A stretch of 13,468 nt of DNA, taken from positions 1 to 13,468 of the forward strand of contig CALGPA010000028.1 of NCBI GenBank assembly GCA_937960795.1, read 5' to 3'. The position numbers and the translations under genes are program-made. The notes below the pieces were generated by a model. The model made no database searches. It worked only from the letters and a program-made list of their open reading frames with translations, and was not told the origin of the DNA. The DNA comes from an uncultured bacterium. Lineage in GTDB: Bacteria > Cloacimonadota > Cloacimonadia > Cloacimonadales > Cloacimonadaceae. Shown here in pieces: positions 1-8,029 of the stretch. Positions within the stretch are counted from its first letter, which is position 1, and the number at the start of each line of letters is the position of its first letter.

Positions 1-140
1 TATATAAATATATATATTGGTGAATATAAAAAAAGACTAACTTTGTTAACTTGGGCGAGGGGAACCATGGTCGCAGATTGTTATTACAGCCAGATTTGAA
101 TGCGCCAGTCCTAGTATGAGTCGTCTCGGTGAATCTGAAT

Positions 141-161
141 GAAAAGCATCTACGCTTTTTC
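141..161 (+). terminator. Possible weak intrinsic terminator or leader stem-loop
   Basis: AAAAGC (142-147) can pair with GCTTTT (154-159) around a six-base loop, with a G-U pair possible at 141/160. The 3' arm is itself a short T-run. The stem is A/T-rich, so termination would be weak. It could end transcription arriving from a gene to the left, or lie in the leader of the dehydrogenase transcript if the promoter is further upstream. The sequence does not decide between these. Confidence 0.3.
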
Positions 162-194
162 TTGACATCATCGGGCATTCTCAAAGTTTATAAC
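162..194 (+). promoter_or_regulatory. Weak sigma70-like promoter candidate
   Basis: A perfect TTGACA is at 162-167. The best -10-like match is TATAAC at 189-194, but the 21-base spacer is longer than the usual 16-18. A shorter spacing gives only a poor match. The position is sensible, about 60 bases before the start codon and just after a terminator-like hairpin, but the spacing keeps this tentative. Confidence 0.25.
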
Positions 195-255
195 CAGAAT
201 CAGCATTTTGTGGATTCACGCAGTCTATTATCTTCATAAACAAGGAGTTTGATAC

Positions 256-2331
256 ATGAAGCAGAACCGCATTGAGGAGCATCCCATCCTAGATGTTCCA
301 CAGCTTGACCTGATCAACTTTTATTTCAACGGCGAGAGGCTGCAAGCCCAAAGGGCTGAGATGATCTCTTCCGCGTTGATTGCAAACGGCATCAATGTGT
401 TTGGCCATCACCACAAAGATGGCAGTGCTCAGGGCATATTTTGCGCCAATGGACAGTGTGCAAAATGCACGGTAATCGCCAATGGAGTAGCGGTCAAGTC
501 CTGCATGACAGCTGTGCAAGAGAATATGATCGTAGAAAGTGCAGAAGGCTTGCCCAAGGTGCCCGAAGACGCTGAAACGCGAGAATTTGAGCCCATTGAA
601 GAGCTCTCTTGCGAAGTCCTGATTATCGGTGGTGGTCCCGCCGGGCTTTCTGCCGCCGCAGAATTGGGTGAACACCGGGTGGATGTGCTTCTGATCGATG
701 ACAAAAACAAGCTTGGCGGCAAACTCGTGCTTCAGACTCATAAGTTTTTTGGCTCCGAAGAGGACAGTCGCGCCGGAACTCGCGGACATCATATCGGCGA
801 GATTCTTGCTGAGAATCTGGCACAGTATGAGACCGTGAAATGCTGGCTTGATAGCACCGCGCTCTTTGTCTTCAGTGATCAAAAAGTGGGCATACTAAAG
901 GATGGAATCTACAAGTTGGTCTCGCCAAAACGTATTCTAAACGCCGCGGGAGCCAGAGAGAAATTCTTGCGCTTTCCCGGAAATCATCTAGCTCGCATCT
1001 ATGGAGCAGGCGCCTTTCAGACCTTGGTGAATCGGGATCTGGTGCGTCCCACAGAGCGGCTATTTGTGATTGGTGGCGGGAATGTGGGCTTGATAGCCGC
1101 CTATCACGCTTTGCAAGCAGGCATCGAAGTGGTTGGTTTGGCAGAGGCTATGCCAAGTTGTGGCGGCTATAAGGTTCATGCCGACAAACTGCGCCGCTTT
1201 GGAGTGCCAATCTATACATCGCATTCCATTCTTTCTGCCAATGGCGAAGAAACGGTTAAAAGCATCACCATCACAGAGATAGACCGAGAGTTCAAGGCAG
1301 TTCCGGACACCCAGAAAAGCTTTGAGTGCGACACGATATTGATTGCGGTCGGATTGGATTCACTGAGTGAATTTACCATCCAAGCAGAGCAGGCAGGCTT
1401 GCCCGTGGATTCCGCGGGAGATGCTCTTGAGATAGCTGAAGCCAGCTCCGCTATGTTCAATGGCAAGATAGCCGGACTAAAACTGGCTAAGGCCCTAAGA
1501 GGTGACAAGGTTCCGGAGATCCCCGACTCTTGGCATCAAAAAGCGGAAGTCCTAAAAGCCCATCCGGGAGTCATCAAAGCTTATCAGGATATCAATCAAG
1601 CTGGCGGCGTCCTGCCTATCATCCACTGCTTACAGGAAATACCGTGCAATCCATGCACAAGCGTCTGTCCTACAAATTCGATTCAGACAGAGGATGGCAG
1701 CTTGTTGTCTGTGCCTCTGTATATGGGCAAATGTATCGGCTGTGGCAAATGCCTTTTGATCTGCCCCGGTCTCGCCATTAGTCTGGTGGACTATCGCAAA
1801 GATGCTGAAAACCCCACGGTCTCGATTGCCTATGAGATCATGAATATGCCTGTCAAGGTCGGCGACACTAGAATCTTAACCGATATCGATGCCAATCCCT
1901 TGGGAGAGTATCCAGTTCAGAGCGTGTCGGACTTTAAGAACAAAGAGATGCAGATAGTAAAATTCATCGTTCCCAAAGCCATAGCTCCCAAGATAGCGGG
2001 CTTTGAGGTGCAAGACAAGAGCAAGTCCCTTGCCATGAAAGAAGCGATAGTTCCAGAGCGAACTGCTGATGACTCAATGGTATGCCTATGTGAGCGTGTG
2101 AGTGTGGGTGATGTGAGAGCACTTATCCGCAAAGGCATCAGTGATTTAAATCAGATAAAGGCCATCACTAGAGCGGGAATGGGACCCTGCGGAGCCAAGA
2201 CCTGCGAAGTTCTGATTCGCGGAATCTTGCGTGAAGAAGGGATTGCGCCTTCGGTCGTAGTGCCAAACACAAAGCGACCCATATTCATCGAGGTGCCCCT
2301 GGGCACATTTCCAAACGGAGGGAAAAAATGA
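256..2331 (+). CDS. Multi-cluster FAD/NAD amino-acid dehydrogenase, large subunit (HcnA-HcnB fusion type)
   Basis: A 691-residue flavoprotein of the type found in hydrogen cyanide synthase, opine oxidase, hydroxyproline and dye-linked L-proline dehydrogenases. Visible domains are: an N-terminal [2Fe-2S] domain with Cys63, Cys68, Cys71 and Cys83 (HcnA-like, Fer2_4 type); an FAD-binding GGGPAG at 125-130; a second dinucleotide fold with GGGNVG at 273-278; and the AVG segment near 364-366 typical of pyridine-nucleotide disulfide reductases. A ferredoxin-like region follows with Cys458/464/467/471 and a canonical Cys493/496/499/503-Pro motif. A C-terminal BFD-like [2Fe-2S] domain has Cys610, Cys612, Cys645 and Cys650. 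The start is fixed by AGGAG eight bases upstream. It overlaps the next gene by ATGA, so the two products should form a stoichiometric complex. By family knowledge this subunit takes electrons from the catalytic partner and passes them on. There is no signal peptide, so it is cytoplasmic. The substrate cannot be read from sequence; proline, hydroxyproline, glycine, sarcosine or an opine are candidates. Confidence 0.85.
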   Translation: MKQNRIEEHPILDVPQLDLINFYFNGERLQAQRAEMISSALIANGINVFGHHHKDGSAQGIFCANGQCAKCTVIANGVAVKSCMTAVQENMIVESAEGLPKVPEDAETREFEPIEELSCEVLIIGGGPAGLSAAAELGEHRVDVLLIDDKNKLGGKLVLQTHKFFGSEEDSRAGTRGHHIGEILAENLAQYETVKCWLDSTALFVFSDQKVGILKDGIYKLVSPKRILNAAGAREKFLRFPGNHLARIYGAGAFQTLVNRDLVRPTERLFVIGGGNVGLIAAYHALQAGIEVVGLAEAMPSCGGYKVHADKLRRFGVPIYTSHSILSANGEETVKSITITEIDREFKAVPDTQKSFECDTILIAVGLDSLSEFTIQAEQAGLPVDSAGDALEIAEASSAMFNGKIAGLKLAKALRGDKVPEIPDSWHQKAEVLKAHPGVIKAYQDINQAGGVLPIIHCLQEIPCNPCTSVCPTNSIQTEDGSLLSVPLYMGKCIGCGKCLLICPGLAISLVDYRKDAENPTVSIAYEIMNMPVKVGDTRILTDIDANPLGEYPVQSVSDFKNKEMQIVKFIVPKAIAPKIAGFEVQDKSKSLAMKEAIVPERTADDSMVCLCERVSVGDVRALIRKGISDLNQIKAITRAGMGPCGAKTCEVLIRGILREEGIAPSVVVPNTKRPIFIEVPLGTFPNGGKK

Positions 2332-3476
2332 GCTACGATGTCGTGATTGTAGGAGCCGGATCCATCGGATTGCCTGCTGCTTTGATGTTGGCAGAAGCCA
2401 AGAAGAAAGTCTTGGTGATAGACCCTGAGCATGCCCCGGGACAGCAGAACAACAAGAAAGCCATCGGTGGAGTTCGTGCTACTCATTCGGATTTTGGCAA
2501 GATATCCGTATGTTTACGCTCGATTGAGATCCTCAAAAATTGGCAGGAAGAGCGTGGAGATGACATTGGCTGGATGGATAACGGCTATTCATATCCCGCC
2601 TATCGTGAGGAAGATGCTCAGACGCTGAAATCTTTGATGAAGGTCCAACACTCCTTTGGGCTGAATATCCGCTGGCTCTCCGCTGATGAGTATCAGGCTC
2701 TGGTACCGGGCATCAAGATGGAAGGGCTTTTGGGCAGCACATTTTCTCCCGAAGATGGCAGCTGCTCGCCACTGCTTCTGACCAACGCCTACTATTTTCA
2801 TGCCTTAAAAGCGGGGGTTGAATTCCGCTTTCAGGAGAGGGTGACCGGTCTTGAGTCTTCCGGGGACAGCATCCACAGCGTGGTCACGGACAAAGGACGC
2901 TATAGCGCGGGGATGGTGATCAATTGCGCGGGAAATCACGGACGCGAGATTGGACTGATGGCAGGTGACGAGCTTCCCGTCTTCCCGGATAATCATGAAG
3001 CCGGGATCACAGAGCCAGTGGCAAGATTCTTTGAGCCGATGGTGGTGGACATGCGCAAGGCCCCGGGGAGCGCAAACTTCTATTTCTATCAAAACATCGA
3101 AGGACAGGTGGTCTTTTGCATCACGCCTGATCCACCCATTTTGGGGATTGACAATCGCTCCACCAGCGAGTTTTTGCCGCTTTGCAGCAAACGAATGATT
3201 GAGATCTATCCTCGTCTCAGATATCTCAAGGTACGTCGCACTTGGCGCGGTCAATATCCCATGACTCCTGATGGATTTCCCATCCTTGGCTTTGGCGTTC
3301 ACAAGAAGAATCTTATCAACGCGGTCGGGATGTGTGGCCAAGGCTTCATGCTCGGTCCGGGCATGGGCGAGCTGATTTTGAGGATGGCGACAGACACACT
3401 TTTGGATGATGACCACAGGATTCTCAAGAGCTTTGACCCACATCGTGAGTTTAGCTCAGAAGAAGCCTTTAAATAA
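2328..3476 (+). CDS. FAD-dependent amino-acid oxidoreductase, catalytic subunit (DAO/HcnC family)
   Basis: A 382-residue member of the D-amino-acid oxidase / glycine-sarcosine oxidase superfamily (DAO fold), matching the catalytic beta subunit of HcnC, OoxB and archaeal L-proline dehydrogenase. The N-terminal FAD-binding motif is GAGSIG at 9-14, followed by the ADP-ribose acidic residue in VLVID. Near the C-terminus lie the conserved RRTWRGQYPMTPDGFPILG segment and a glycine-rich GMCGQGFMLGPGMGELI segment that closes over the flavin in this superfamily. A strong GGAGGG (2317-2322) precedes the ATG, which shares ATGA with the stop of the large subunit. By family knowledge it oxidises the C-N bond of an amino or imino acid and reduces FAD; electrons then go to the Fe-S/FAD partner rather than to oxygen. 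It appears soluble and cytoplasmic. Substrate specificity is not visible. No terminator follows it. Confidence 0.85.
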   Translation: MSYDVVIVGAGSIGLPAALMLAEAKKKVLVIDPEHAPGQQNNKKAIGGVRATHSDFGKISVCLRSIEILKNWQEERGDDIGWMDNGYSYPAYREEDAQTLKSLMKVQHSFGLNIRWLSADEYQALVPGIKMEGLLGSTFSPEDGSCSPLLLTNAYYFHALKAGVEFRFQERVTGLESSGDSIHSVVTDKGRYSAGMVINCAGNHGREIGLMAGDELPVFPDNHEAGITEPVARFFEPMVVDMRKAPGSANFYFYQNIEGQVVFCITPDPPILGIDNRSTSEFLPLCSKRMIEIYPRLRYLKVRRTWRGQYPMTPDGFPILGFGVHKKNLINAVGMCGQGFMLGPGMGELILRMATDTLLDDDHRILKSFDPHREFSSEEAFK

Positions 3477-3539
3477 AAGCGATTGACATAAACTGCATAG
3501 AGAGCTTTCCTGCTCATAAGAAGATATTTTGGAGAATAA
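3477..3539. other. 63-base gap between the dehydrogenase pair and the envelope operon
   Basis: The gap holds a TTGACA at 3483-3488 without a fitting -10 at 16-18 bases, and a four-pair GAGC/GCTC stem (3502-3505 / 3512-3515) with no T-run. I see no terminator, so read-through from the upstream pair into the TPR gene is possible. A promoter here is likewise unproven. Confidence 0.4.
3531..3534 (+). promoter_or_regulatory. Ribosome binding site fixing the TPR gene start
   Basis: GGAG sits five bases before the ATG at 3540. A second in-frame ATG at 3552, before a Lys-Lys pair that would make a tidier signal peptide, is 17 bases from this site. That is too far, so 3540 is preferred. Confidence 0.6.
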
Positions 3540-6500
3540 ATGCCTGAGTACATGAAAAAGATAGTCCTCATCATGCTGGGAATGATGACCTTATGCCCGA
3601 TTTTTGCCCAGTCCGCTGTGGCAAACAATCTCCAACGATACAACTATCAATACATCGTTCGACTCTATGATAGAGGTGAGAGTGAGGTATTGCGCTCCGA
3701 GATTCAGAAGTTTCTCGCTGAGTTTCCCGATAGTGATTATGCCCCCAATCTGAGATTGATCTATGCGAATCTGCTCTTGGAAGAGCAAGACTATGAAGCC
3801 GCGCTTGCTATCTATGACCGAATCCTGACTGAAGATCTTGAGCTGAATCTTCGGCATCAGACCTATCTGTATCGGGGGATCACTCTCATCGGCTTGAATG
3901 ACTATAGGGAGGCGATTCTCCAGCTTCAAATCCTGGAAAGCGAGACCCGAGACAGCTTTCTCTTGGCGCAGTCCAATCTCCATAGAGCACGCATCTACAA
4001 GACTATGGGGCAATTTTATAGCGCTATGCATGCCTATCAGGTGACTCTTCGTTATGCCCCTGATCCAGATGTGGAGTATGAATATATTGAAGTCTTGGTG
4101 AGCCTGCAAAGAGATGATGAAGCCCTGGCTATCCTTGAGCGCATCTCGCCGCAAAGTCACATATATGCAAAGAGTTATGTGCTTTGGGCAAAGTATCTTT
4201 TGGAAAACAATCGTTTTGCGGAATTTGATGAGATGATAGCCGACAATCCTGATTTGGTGACGCATCCTCACATCGAGCTGCTTTCTCTGCGCAAGGCTAT
4301 CGCTTTGGGTGAATATCGCATTGCAGAAGAGATCCTCGCCGCCACGGAGAACTATGGAGATCACTTTGAGTATTTCAATGGCCTGCTTTTAGCAGAACAA
4401 GCTGAAGCAGATGAGGCGGATTTTATCTTCTCACGTTTGGTGCGAGAGTCTGACCCCGAGATTCGCGTGCTCAGCTATCTGGAACGTCTCAAGATAATGT
4501 TTAGAAAAGAACCCGAAGCTGCAGTTGCACAAATGAGCTCTTTTTTGGCCAATGAGAGTCCGATTGCCAGAGCAGAACAGCTTTTGACCATGGGCTATTT
4601 TGCCTTTGAATTGCAGGATTATCCCCAGGCTCTGAAGCATCTCTCATCCGCCCGAGTAGAGAGCAGAAGCAGGCTGCAAATGGCCGAGATTGATATCCTC
4701 ATCGGCAGATCCTGGCTGCTTGCCAAAGACGAGCTGCGTGCCACTGAGACATTGAATCGATATCTAAACCTATATCCCCTTGGCAAAGATAGGGATACAG
4801 CGCTCTTCTATCTAGGATATCTATATTTTGAAGACAAGGACTACGCTCTTTCAGCGCAAAACTTCCGCCAGATTGTGAGCATGCATCCCAAGTCTGTGTT
4901 TTTGCCCTCCGCCAAACTCTATCTGGCAGAGATAGACTTCTATCTGGCAAACTACCAATTAGCGCTTTCTGCCTATCGTCAAATCGTGGAAGCAGAGCCG
5001 GAAAATAGCTATGCTCTGCTGAGAATCGCTCAGATTCATTACTATATCGGCGAATATGACGAAGCTGAGGCCACGATTCAGCGGCTGGAGCCTTCCTATG
5101 ACTCTTTGATCCTTCAGGGACATATCGCATTTTATAGAAGAACATATGACTCCGCTTTGGAGCATTTTGAGCGAGCAGAAGAACTTGCGGGCACAGAGTT
5201 GCGCATCACAGAAGCCAAGAGCTATCAGGCGTTGTGCCTATATCAGATGAAGCGCTACACGGAAGCGACAGCCATCTATCTGCAGCTCTTCCAAGGCAGG
5301 GAAAGCCCGGATACATACCTCTATCTTGGCGCCAAATCAGCCTATGCATCAGGGGATTATCATCTGGCGCTGAGTCTCTTTGACGACTTCATAGACACAT
5401 TTCCCGAATCCCAATACTTCCTACCCGTCTTGTCGGATATCGCAAATAGCTTTTATAACATGGGTAACTATGCTCAGGCCTTTGATGACTATCGCAATAT
5501 CCTCTTGCGCTTCCGTAATGTGAGCGAGTTCTCAAATGCTGATCAATCCCTCTTGCGTGAGGTCTTCACCGGCATCGAGCTCACTCTCGGTAGGCTGGAT
5601 GACCCCGTCCGCGCCTTTGACATCGCAGAGCTGGCAGATACCTTCCAAAGTCAGTTTATCCGCTTCGAGCTGTCCTATCTGGTGCTCAAGATCTATGCTG
5701 AAGGAGAGCAGTGGAACGACGTCCTTTTAGCAGCTGAGCAGATGCGTCAGGATTTCCCGCATGAGAGTCGCACGGAAGTGGAACTGATCATGGCGGAGAG
5801 TCTCTTGCGTCTGAGTGAATATGACGAGGCAGAACGCGTGCTCAGCGACCTCTATGAAGAAACTCAAGACCAACGAGCGCTACTGAGTTGGGCAGAGGTT
5901 GACTTGCATCTGGGGGATTATGAAGCCGCCCTGGCGAAGTATAAAGAAGCGCTTATCAACGACGCATCCGCTGCTTTGTGGGAGACTGCTCTGAATGCCT
6001 CCATTGCCGCCGGATATCTGGATTTTGATGATATCTGGGCACTGGGACGTGATTTTGAACAAGAAGCACCCAATGCCAGAATCCTGCGTATGGCTCAGCT
6101 CAGCTATGACAAGAGATTTGAGGAAGCAAACGCCATGGCAGATGCCATCATCAACGAAAGCCTAAATAGCTATGACCATGCCAATGCCTTCTATCACAAG
6201 GCATTAATTTCATATCTCGATGGCAGATTTGAAGAAGCTATCAAGGATTTTGACAAGGTCTTGGTGCTCTTCCCGGATTATGCGGATATCGTGGATTTGG
6301 CAGCTTACCACAAGATTCTGAGCTATCTTCAGATGAATGCCAAAGCGGAGGCGGAACTGCAGCTTTGGGACATCGGAAATCTGCTCTCAGATGAGCATAA
6401 AGAGATTCTTAATGAGATTATGCAAGAGACATCTGATCAAGAACATATGCCCATCGAATCTCAGCAGAACGAAGCAGCAAGTCCAAAGATAAGCCCGGAA

Positions 6501-6560
6501 GATGATGAAGCTCCTCTGCTTGAAGAGATGGAAGACGCTGCCGTTGAGGATGAATCATGA
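3540..6560 (+). CDS. Large secreted TPR-repeat protein
   Basis: A 1006-residue protein made almost wholly of tetratricopeptide-type helical repeats. The N-terminus has a short basic stretch (MKK at 5-7), a hydrophobic core and AQSAVA near 24-29, a standard Sec signal peptide without a lipobox at its cysteine, so the mature protein should be periplasmic. From about residue 30 to 950, TPR signatures recur roughly every 34 residues (for example YEAALAIYDRIL, YQLALSAYRQIV, YDEAEATIQRL, YHLALSLFDDFI, YEAALAKYKEAL, FEEAIKDFDKVL). The last 46 residues (961-1006) are a low-complexity acidic tail with 16 Asp/Glu and almost no basic residues. TPR superhelices are protein-binding scaffolds. The gene shares ATGA with the beta-barrel gene that follows, so its likely partner is in the outer membrane, as TPR scaffolds serve barrels in exopolysaccharide export (PgaA, BcsC, AlgK/AlgE) and the BAM complex. 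That partnership is inference; no specific family is recognised. Confidence 0.85.
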   Translation: MPEYMKKIVLIMLGMMTLCPIFAQSAVANNLQRYNYQYIVRLYDRGESEVLRSEIQKFLAEFPDSDYAPNLRLIYANLLLEEQDYEAALAIYDRILTEDLELNLRHQTYLYRGITLIGLNDYREAILQLQILESETRDSFLLAQSNLHRARIYKTMGQFYSAMHAYQVTLRYAPDPDVEYEYIEVLVSLQRDDEALAILERISPQSHIYAKSYVLWAKYLLENNRFAEFDEMIADNPDLVTHPHIELLSLRKAIALGEYRIAEEILAATENYGDHFEYFNGLLLAEQAEADEADFIFSRLVRESDPEIRVLSYLERLKIMFRKEPEAAVAQMSSFLANESPIARAEQLLTMGYFAFELQDYPQALKHLSSARVESRSRLQMAEIDILIGRSWLLAKDELRATETLNRYLNLYPLGKDRDTALFYLGYLYFEDKDYALSAQNFRQIVSMHPKSVFLPSAKLYLAEIDFYLANYQLALSAYRQIVEAEPENSYALLRIAQIHYYIGEYDEAEATIQRLEPSYDSLILQGHIAFYRRTYDSALEHFERAEELAGTELRITEAKSYQALCLYQMKRYTEATAIYLQLFQGRESPDTYLYLGAKSAYASGDYHLALSLFDDFIDTFPESQYFLPVLSDIANSFYNMGNYAQAFDDYRNILLRFRNVSEFSNADQSLLREVFTGIELTLGRLDDPVRAFDIAELADTFQSQFIRFELSYLVLKIYAEGEQWNDVLLAAEQMRQDFPHESRTEVELIMAESLLRLSEYDEAERVLSDLYEETQDQRALLSWAEVDLHLGDYEAALAKYKEALINDASAALWETALNASIAAGYLDFDDIWALGRDFEQEAPNARILRMAQLSYDKRFEEANAMADAIINESLNSYDHANAFYHKALISYLDGRFEEAIKDFDKVLVLFPDYADIVDLAAYHKILSYLQMNAKAEAELQLWDIGNLLSDEHKEILNEIMQETSDQEHMPIESQQNEAASPKISPEDDEAPLLEEMEDAAVEDES

Positions 6561-8026
6561 GACGTCTCCTGTTCGCTATCTTCTTGACCGCCACCGCTCT
6601 ATCTGCGCAGATTCAGATCCTACCCGACATCGACGTCACGGCAGAGAGCCAGATTAAAATCTTTCTCTACAAAAAAGCCTTGCCCTATAGTGGAGACAGT
6701 TTGGCTGCTGATAGTATCAGCGCTTTCTTCCCGTCGTCCCTGCCGCCTTTGATTGAGGCTTCGATGCCGGCTCAACGCAGTCGCGCGCACTATCTCAATC
6801 TCGAGGGTGACACTCGTTTGGCACTTGAGGGCACATATCGATATTATCCAACCGCTCCTTTGCTATCATCCATCGGAGCAAGAGTATCGTGGTTGGCGCC
6901 GACCGGAAACACCATCTCCAGACATCACCATCTTCATTTAGATATGGCTCCTGATCTTGATGAGCATCTGGGTGCCAATCTCTTCTATTATAATTCCGAA
7001 AAGGATGGCTTGGATAGCAAATACAGCGCCGCAAATCTGGCAAGCTATCATGATGATCTGTCGATTTGGGGCCTGAGAATGACTGAGCTTTCCTCCTCCA
7101 TTCGCATGTCTTCCATCAGTCAGAACAATCTGGCTTTTGAGCATAAGACAAATCAACTGATGATCAGGCATTCACAAAACATGCATCTAAAGCACTTTAC
7201 GCTAGGCACAGCCTTGGACATCTATGCGGACAAGCTCAATCTCCACAGCTCAATTAGCACAGAAGACTTAAGCTTCGAAAAAACGGGTGTGGACCTTTTG
7301 TACAATGGCAAATCCTTCGTGGCAGCGCCTTCCTTTATTTGGCGCTATGTGCCGGATTTTGACGAAGAGCTTTCGCTTGCGAACCTACCCAAAAGCAGCA
7401 TCAATGACCACCCTGAGCTTCTGGAGCGCTACCGCTGGCTATATTTTGACCAATCTATAAGAAACACCATGATTCCTTTGAACTTAAGATTACGCTATGA
7501 AGATGGCTTTGATAAACGCGGCAGCGAGAGGGGCTATGGCTTGCGATTGCAAAATACCAGTCAATACCGTATCAGCGATGCTCATCTCACCGACAGCGCC
7601 AATCCCGATATCCCACAGCTATATTTCACAGATGTCTTTAGCAATCAAAGCTTAGCGATTGCCAGATTTGGCACGAATCCCGTGACCTTTGAGCAGAGCT
7701 TTTGTCTGGACTTGAGCTATATGGCGCAAGAGAGCTGGGTGCGCGAGCCCTACCGACCCTTGTTGACTATCGGCTCTCAGGTCAAGCTTGAGCGCTTTCC
7801 ATATCTTGTCAGCTTAGTGCTTGACCAGCGCTATTTTAGCCGCGACCATCATCAATCAGCGCTACCTGAAGTCATTGATTTGCGCTTCGAAGCTGCTTAT
7901 GATATCGACCTCCATTCACAGCTTTATCTTTCTGCTAAGAACCTCTTGGGCAATGAGATATACGACTTTAGAAGTCTGCCCAAACAGAGCACCGAGCTAT
8001 ATGCAGGGCTTAGATTGAGGTTTTAG
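6557..8026 (+). CDS. Outer-membrane beta-barrel protein, TonB-receptor-like C-terminus, no plug
   Basis: A 489-residue predicted outer-membrane protein. Residues 1-17 form a signal peptide (two Arg, a hydrophobic stretch, then ALSA before Gln18). The rest is rich in alternating polar/aromatic strands and ends in YAGLRLRF with the terminal Phe expected of BAM-inserted barrels. The preceding SAKNLLGNEIYDFRSLP resembles the last strands of TonB-dependent receptors, but the length is well under the usual 600-900 and no plug domain is visible. The mature N-terminus (DIDVTAE, 24-30) looks faintly like a TonB box, which may be chance. GAGGA at 6546-6550 provides the ribosome site, and the ATG overlaps the TPR stop. 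Transport substrate or export role is unknown. It could equally be a structural or secretion-associated barrel served by the TPR protein. Confidence 0.7.
   Translation: MRRLLFAIFLTATALSAQIQILPDIDVTAESQIKIFLYKKALPYSGDSLAADSISAFFPSSLPPLIEASMPAQRSRAHYLNLEGDTRLALEGTYRYYPTAPLLSSIGARVSWLAPTGNTISRHHHLHLDMAPDLDEHLGANLFYYNSEKDGLDSKYSAANLASYHDDLSIWGLRMTELSSSIRMSSISQNNLAFEHKTNQLMIRHSQNMHLKHFTLGTALDIYADKLNLHSSISTEDLSFEKTGVDLLYNGKSFVAAPSFIWRYVPDFDEELSLANLPKSSINDHPELLERYRWLYFDQSIRNTMIPLNLRLRYEDGFDKRGSERGYGLRLQNTSQYRISDAHLTDSANPDIPQLYFTDVFSNQSLAIARFGTNPVTFEQSFCLDLSYMAQESWVREPYRPLLTIGSQVKLERFPYLVSLVLDQRYFSRDHHQSALPEVIDLRFEAAYDIDLHSQLYLSAKNLLGNEIYDFRSLPKQSTELYAGLRLRF
8017..8020 (+). promoter_or_regulatory. 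Ribosome binding site supporting a TTG start
   Basis: GAGG, embedded in the last codons of the barrel gene, lies nine bases before TTG at 8030. The next in-frame ATG codons (8060 and 8072) have no comparable site upstream, so the TTG start is preferred. Confidence 0.5.
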
Positions 8027-8029
8027 TTT

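Larger units (their letters stand above)
1..255. other. Non-coding leader upstream of the dehydrogenase genes
   Basis: No convincing gene lies here. The first 35 bases are almost pure A/T. A run of GAGGGG (57-62) sits four bases before an ATG at 67 that opens an 11-codon reading frame ending at 99; I do not regard this as an established gene. A stem-loop (141-161) and a TTGACA hexamer (162-167) follow, listed separately. The stretch ends in a good Shine-Dalgarno, AGGAG at 243-247, eight bases before the ATG at 256. I recognise no riboswitch or tRNA fold. Confidence 0.6.

Noticed and set aside
36..49. - strand terminator from the TAAC/GTTA inverted repeat followed by a T-run at the left edge
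   Set aside because: The stem is only four pairs, all but one A-T, with a three-base loop, and no - strand gene is visible to need it.
289..882. Long - strand open frame (197 codons) opposite the dehydrogenase large subunit
   Set aside because: It lies wholly inside a gene with clear motifs, has no family-like features, and is explained by codon bias of the real + strand frame.
2805..3443. - strand open frame of 212 codons opposite the catalytic subunit
   Set aside because: It is a shadow of a well-recognised DAO-family gene and has no domain features of its own.
3483..3511. TTGACA promoter upstream of the TPR gene
   Set aside because: The hexamer is perfect, but the sequence at 16-18 bases spacing (around TTTCCT) does not resemble a -10 box.
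3598..3620. Lipoprotein signal on the TPR protein
   Set aside because: The cysteine in the signal region is preceded by MTL and followed by Pro, which does not fit a lipobox.
3591..4364. Long - strand open frame (257 codons) opposite the TPR gene
   Set aside because: The + strand frame shows a signal peptide and repeating TPR motifs; the reverse frame has no recognisable domain or ribosome site.
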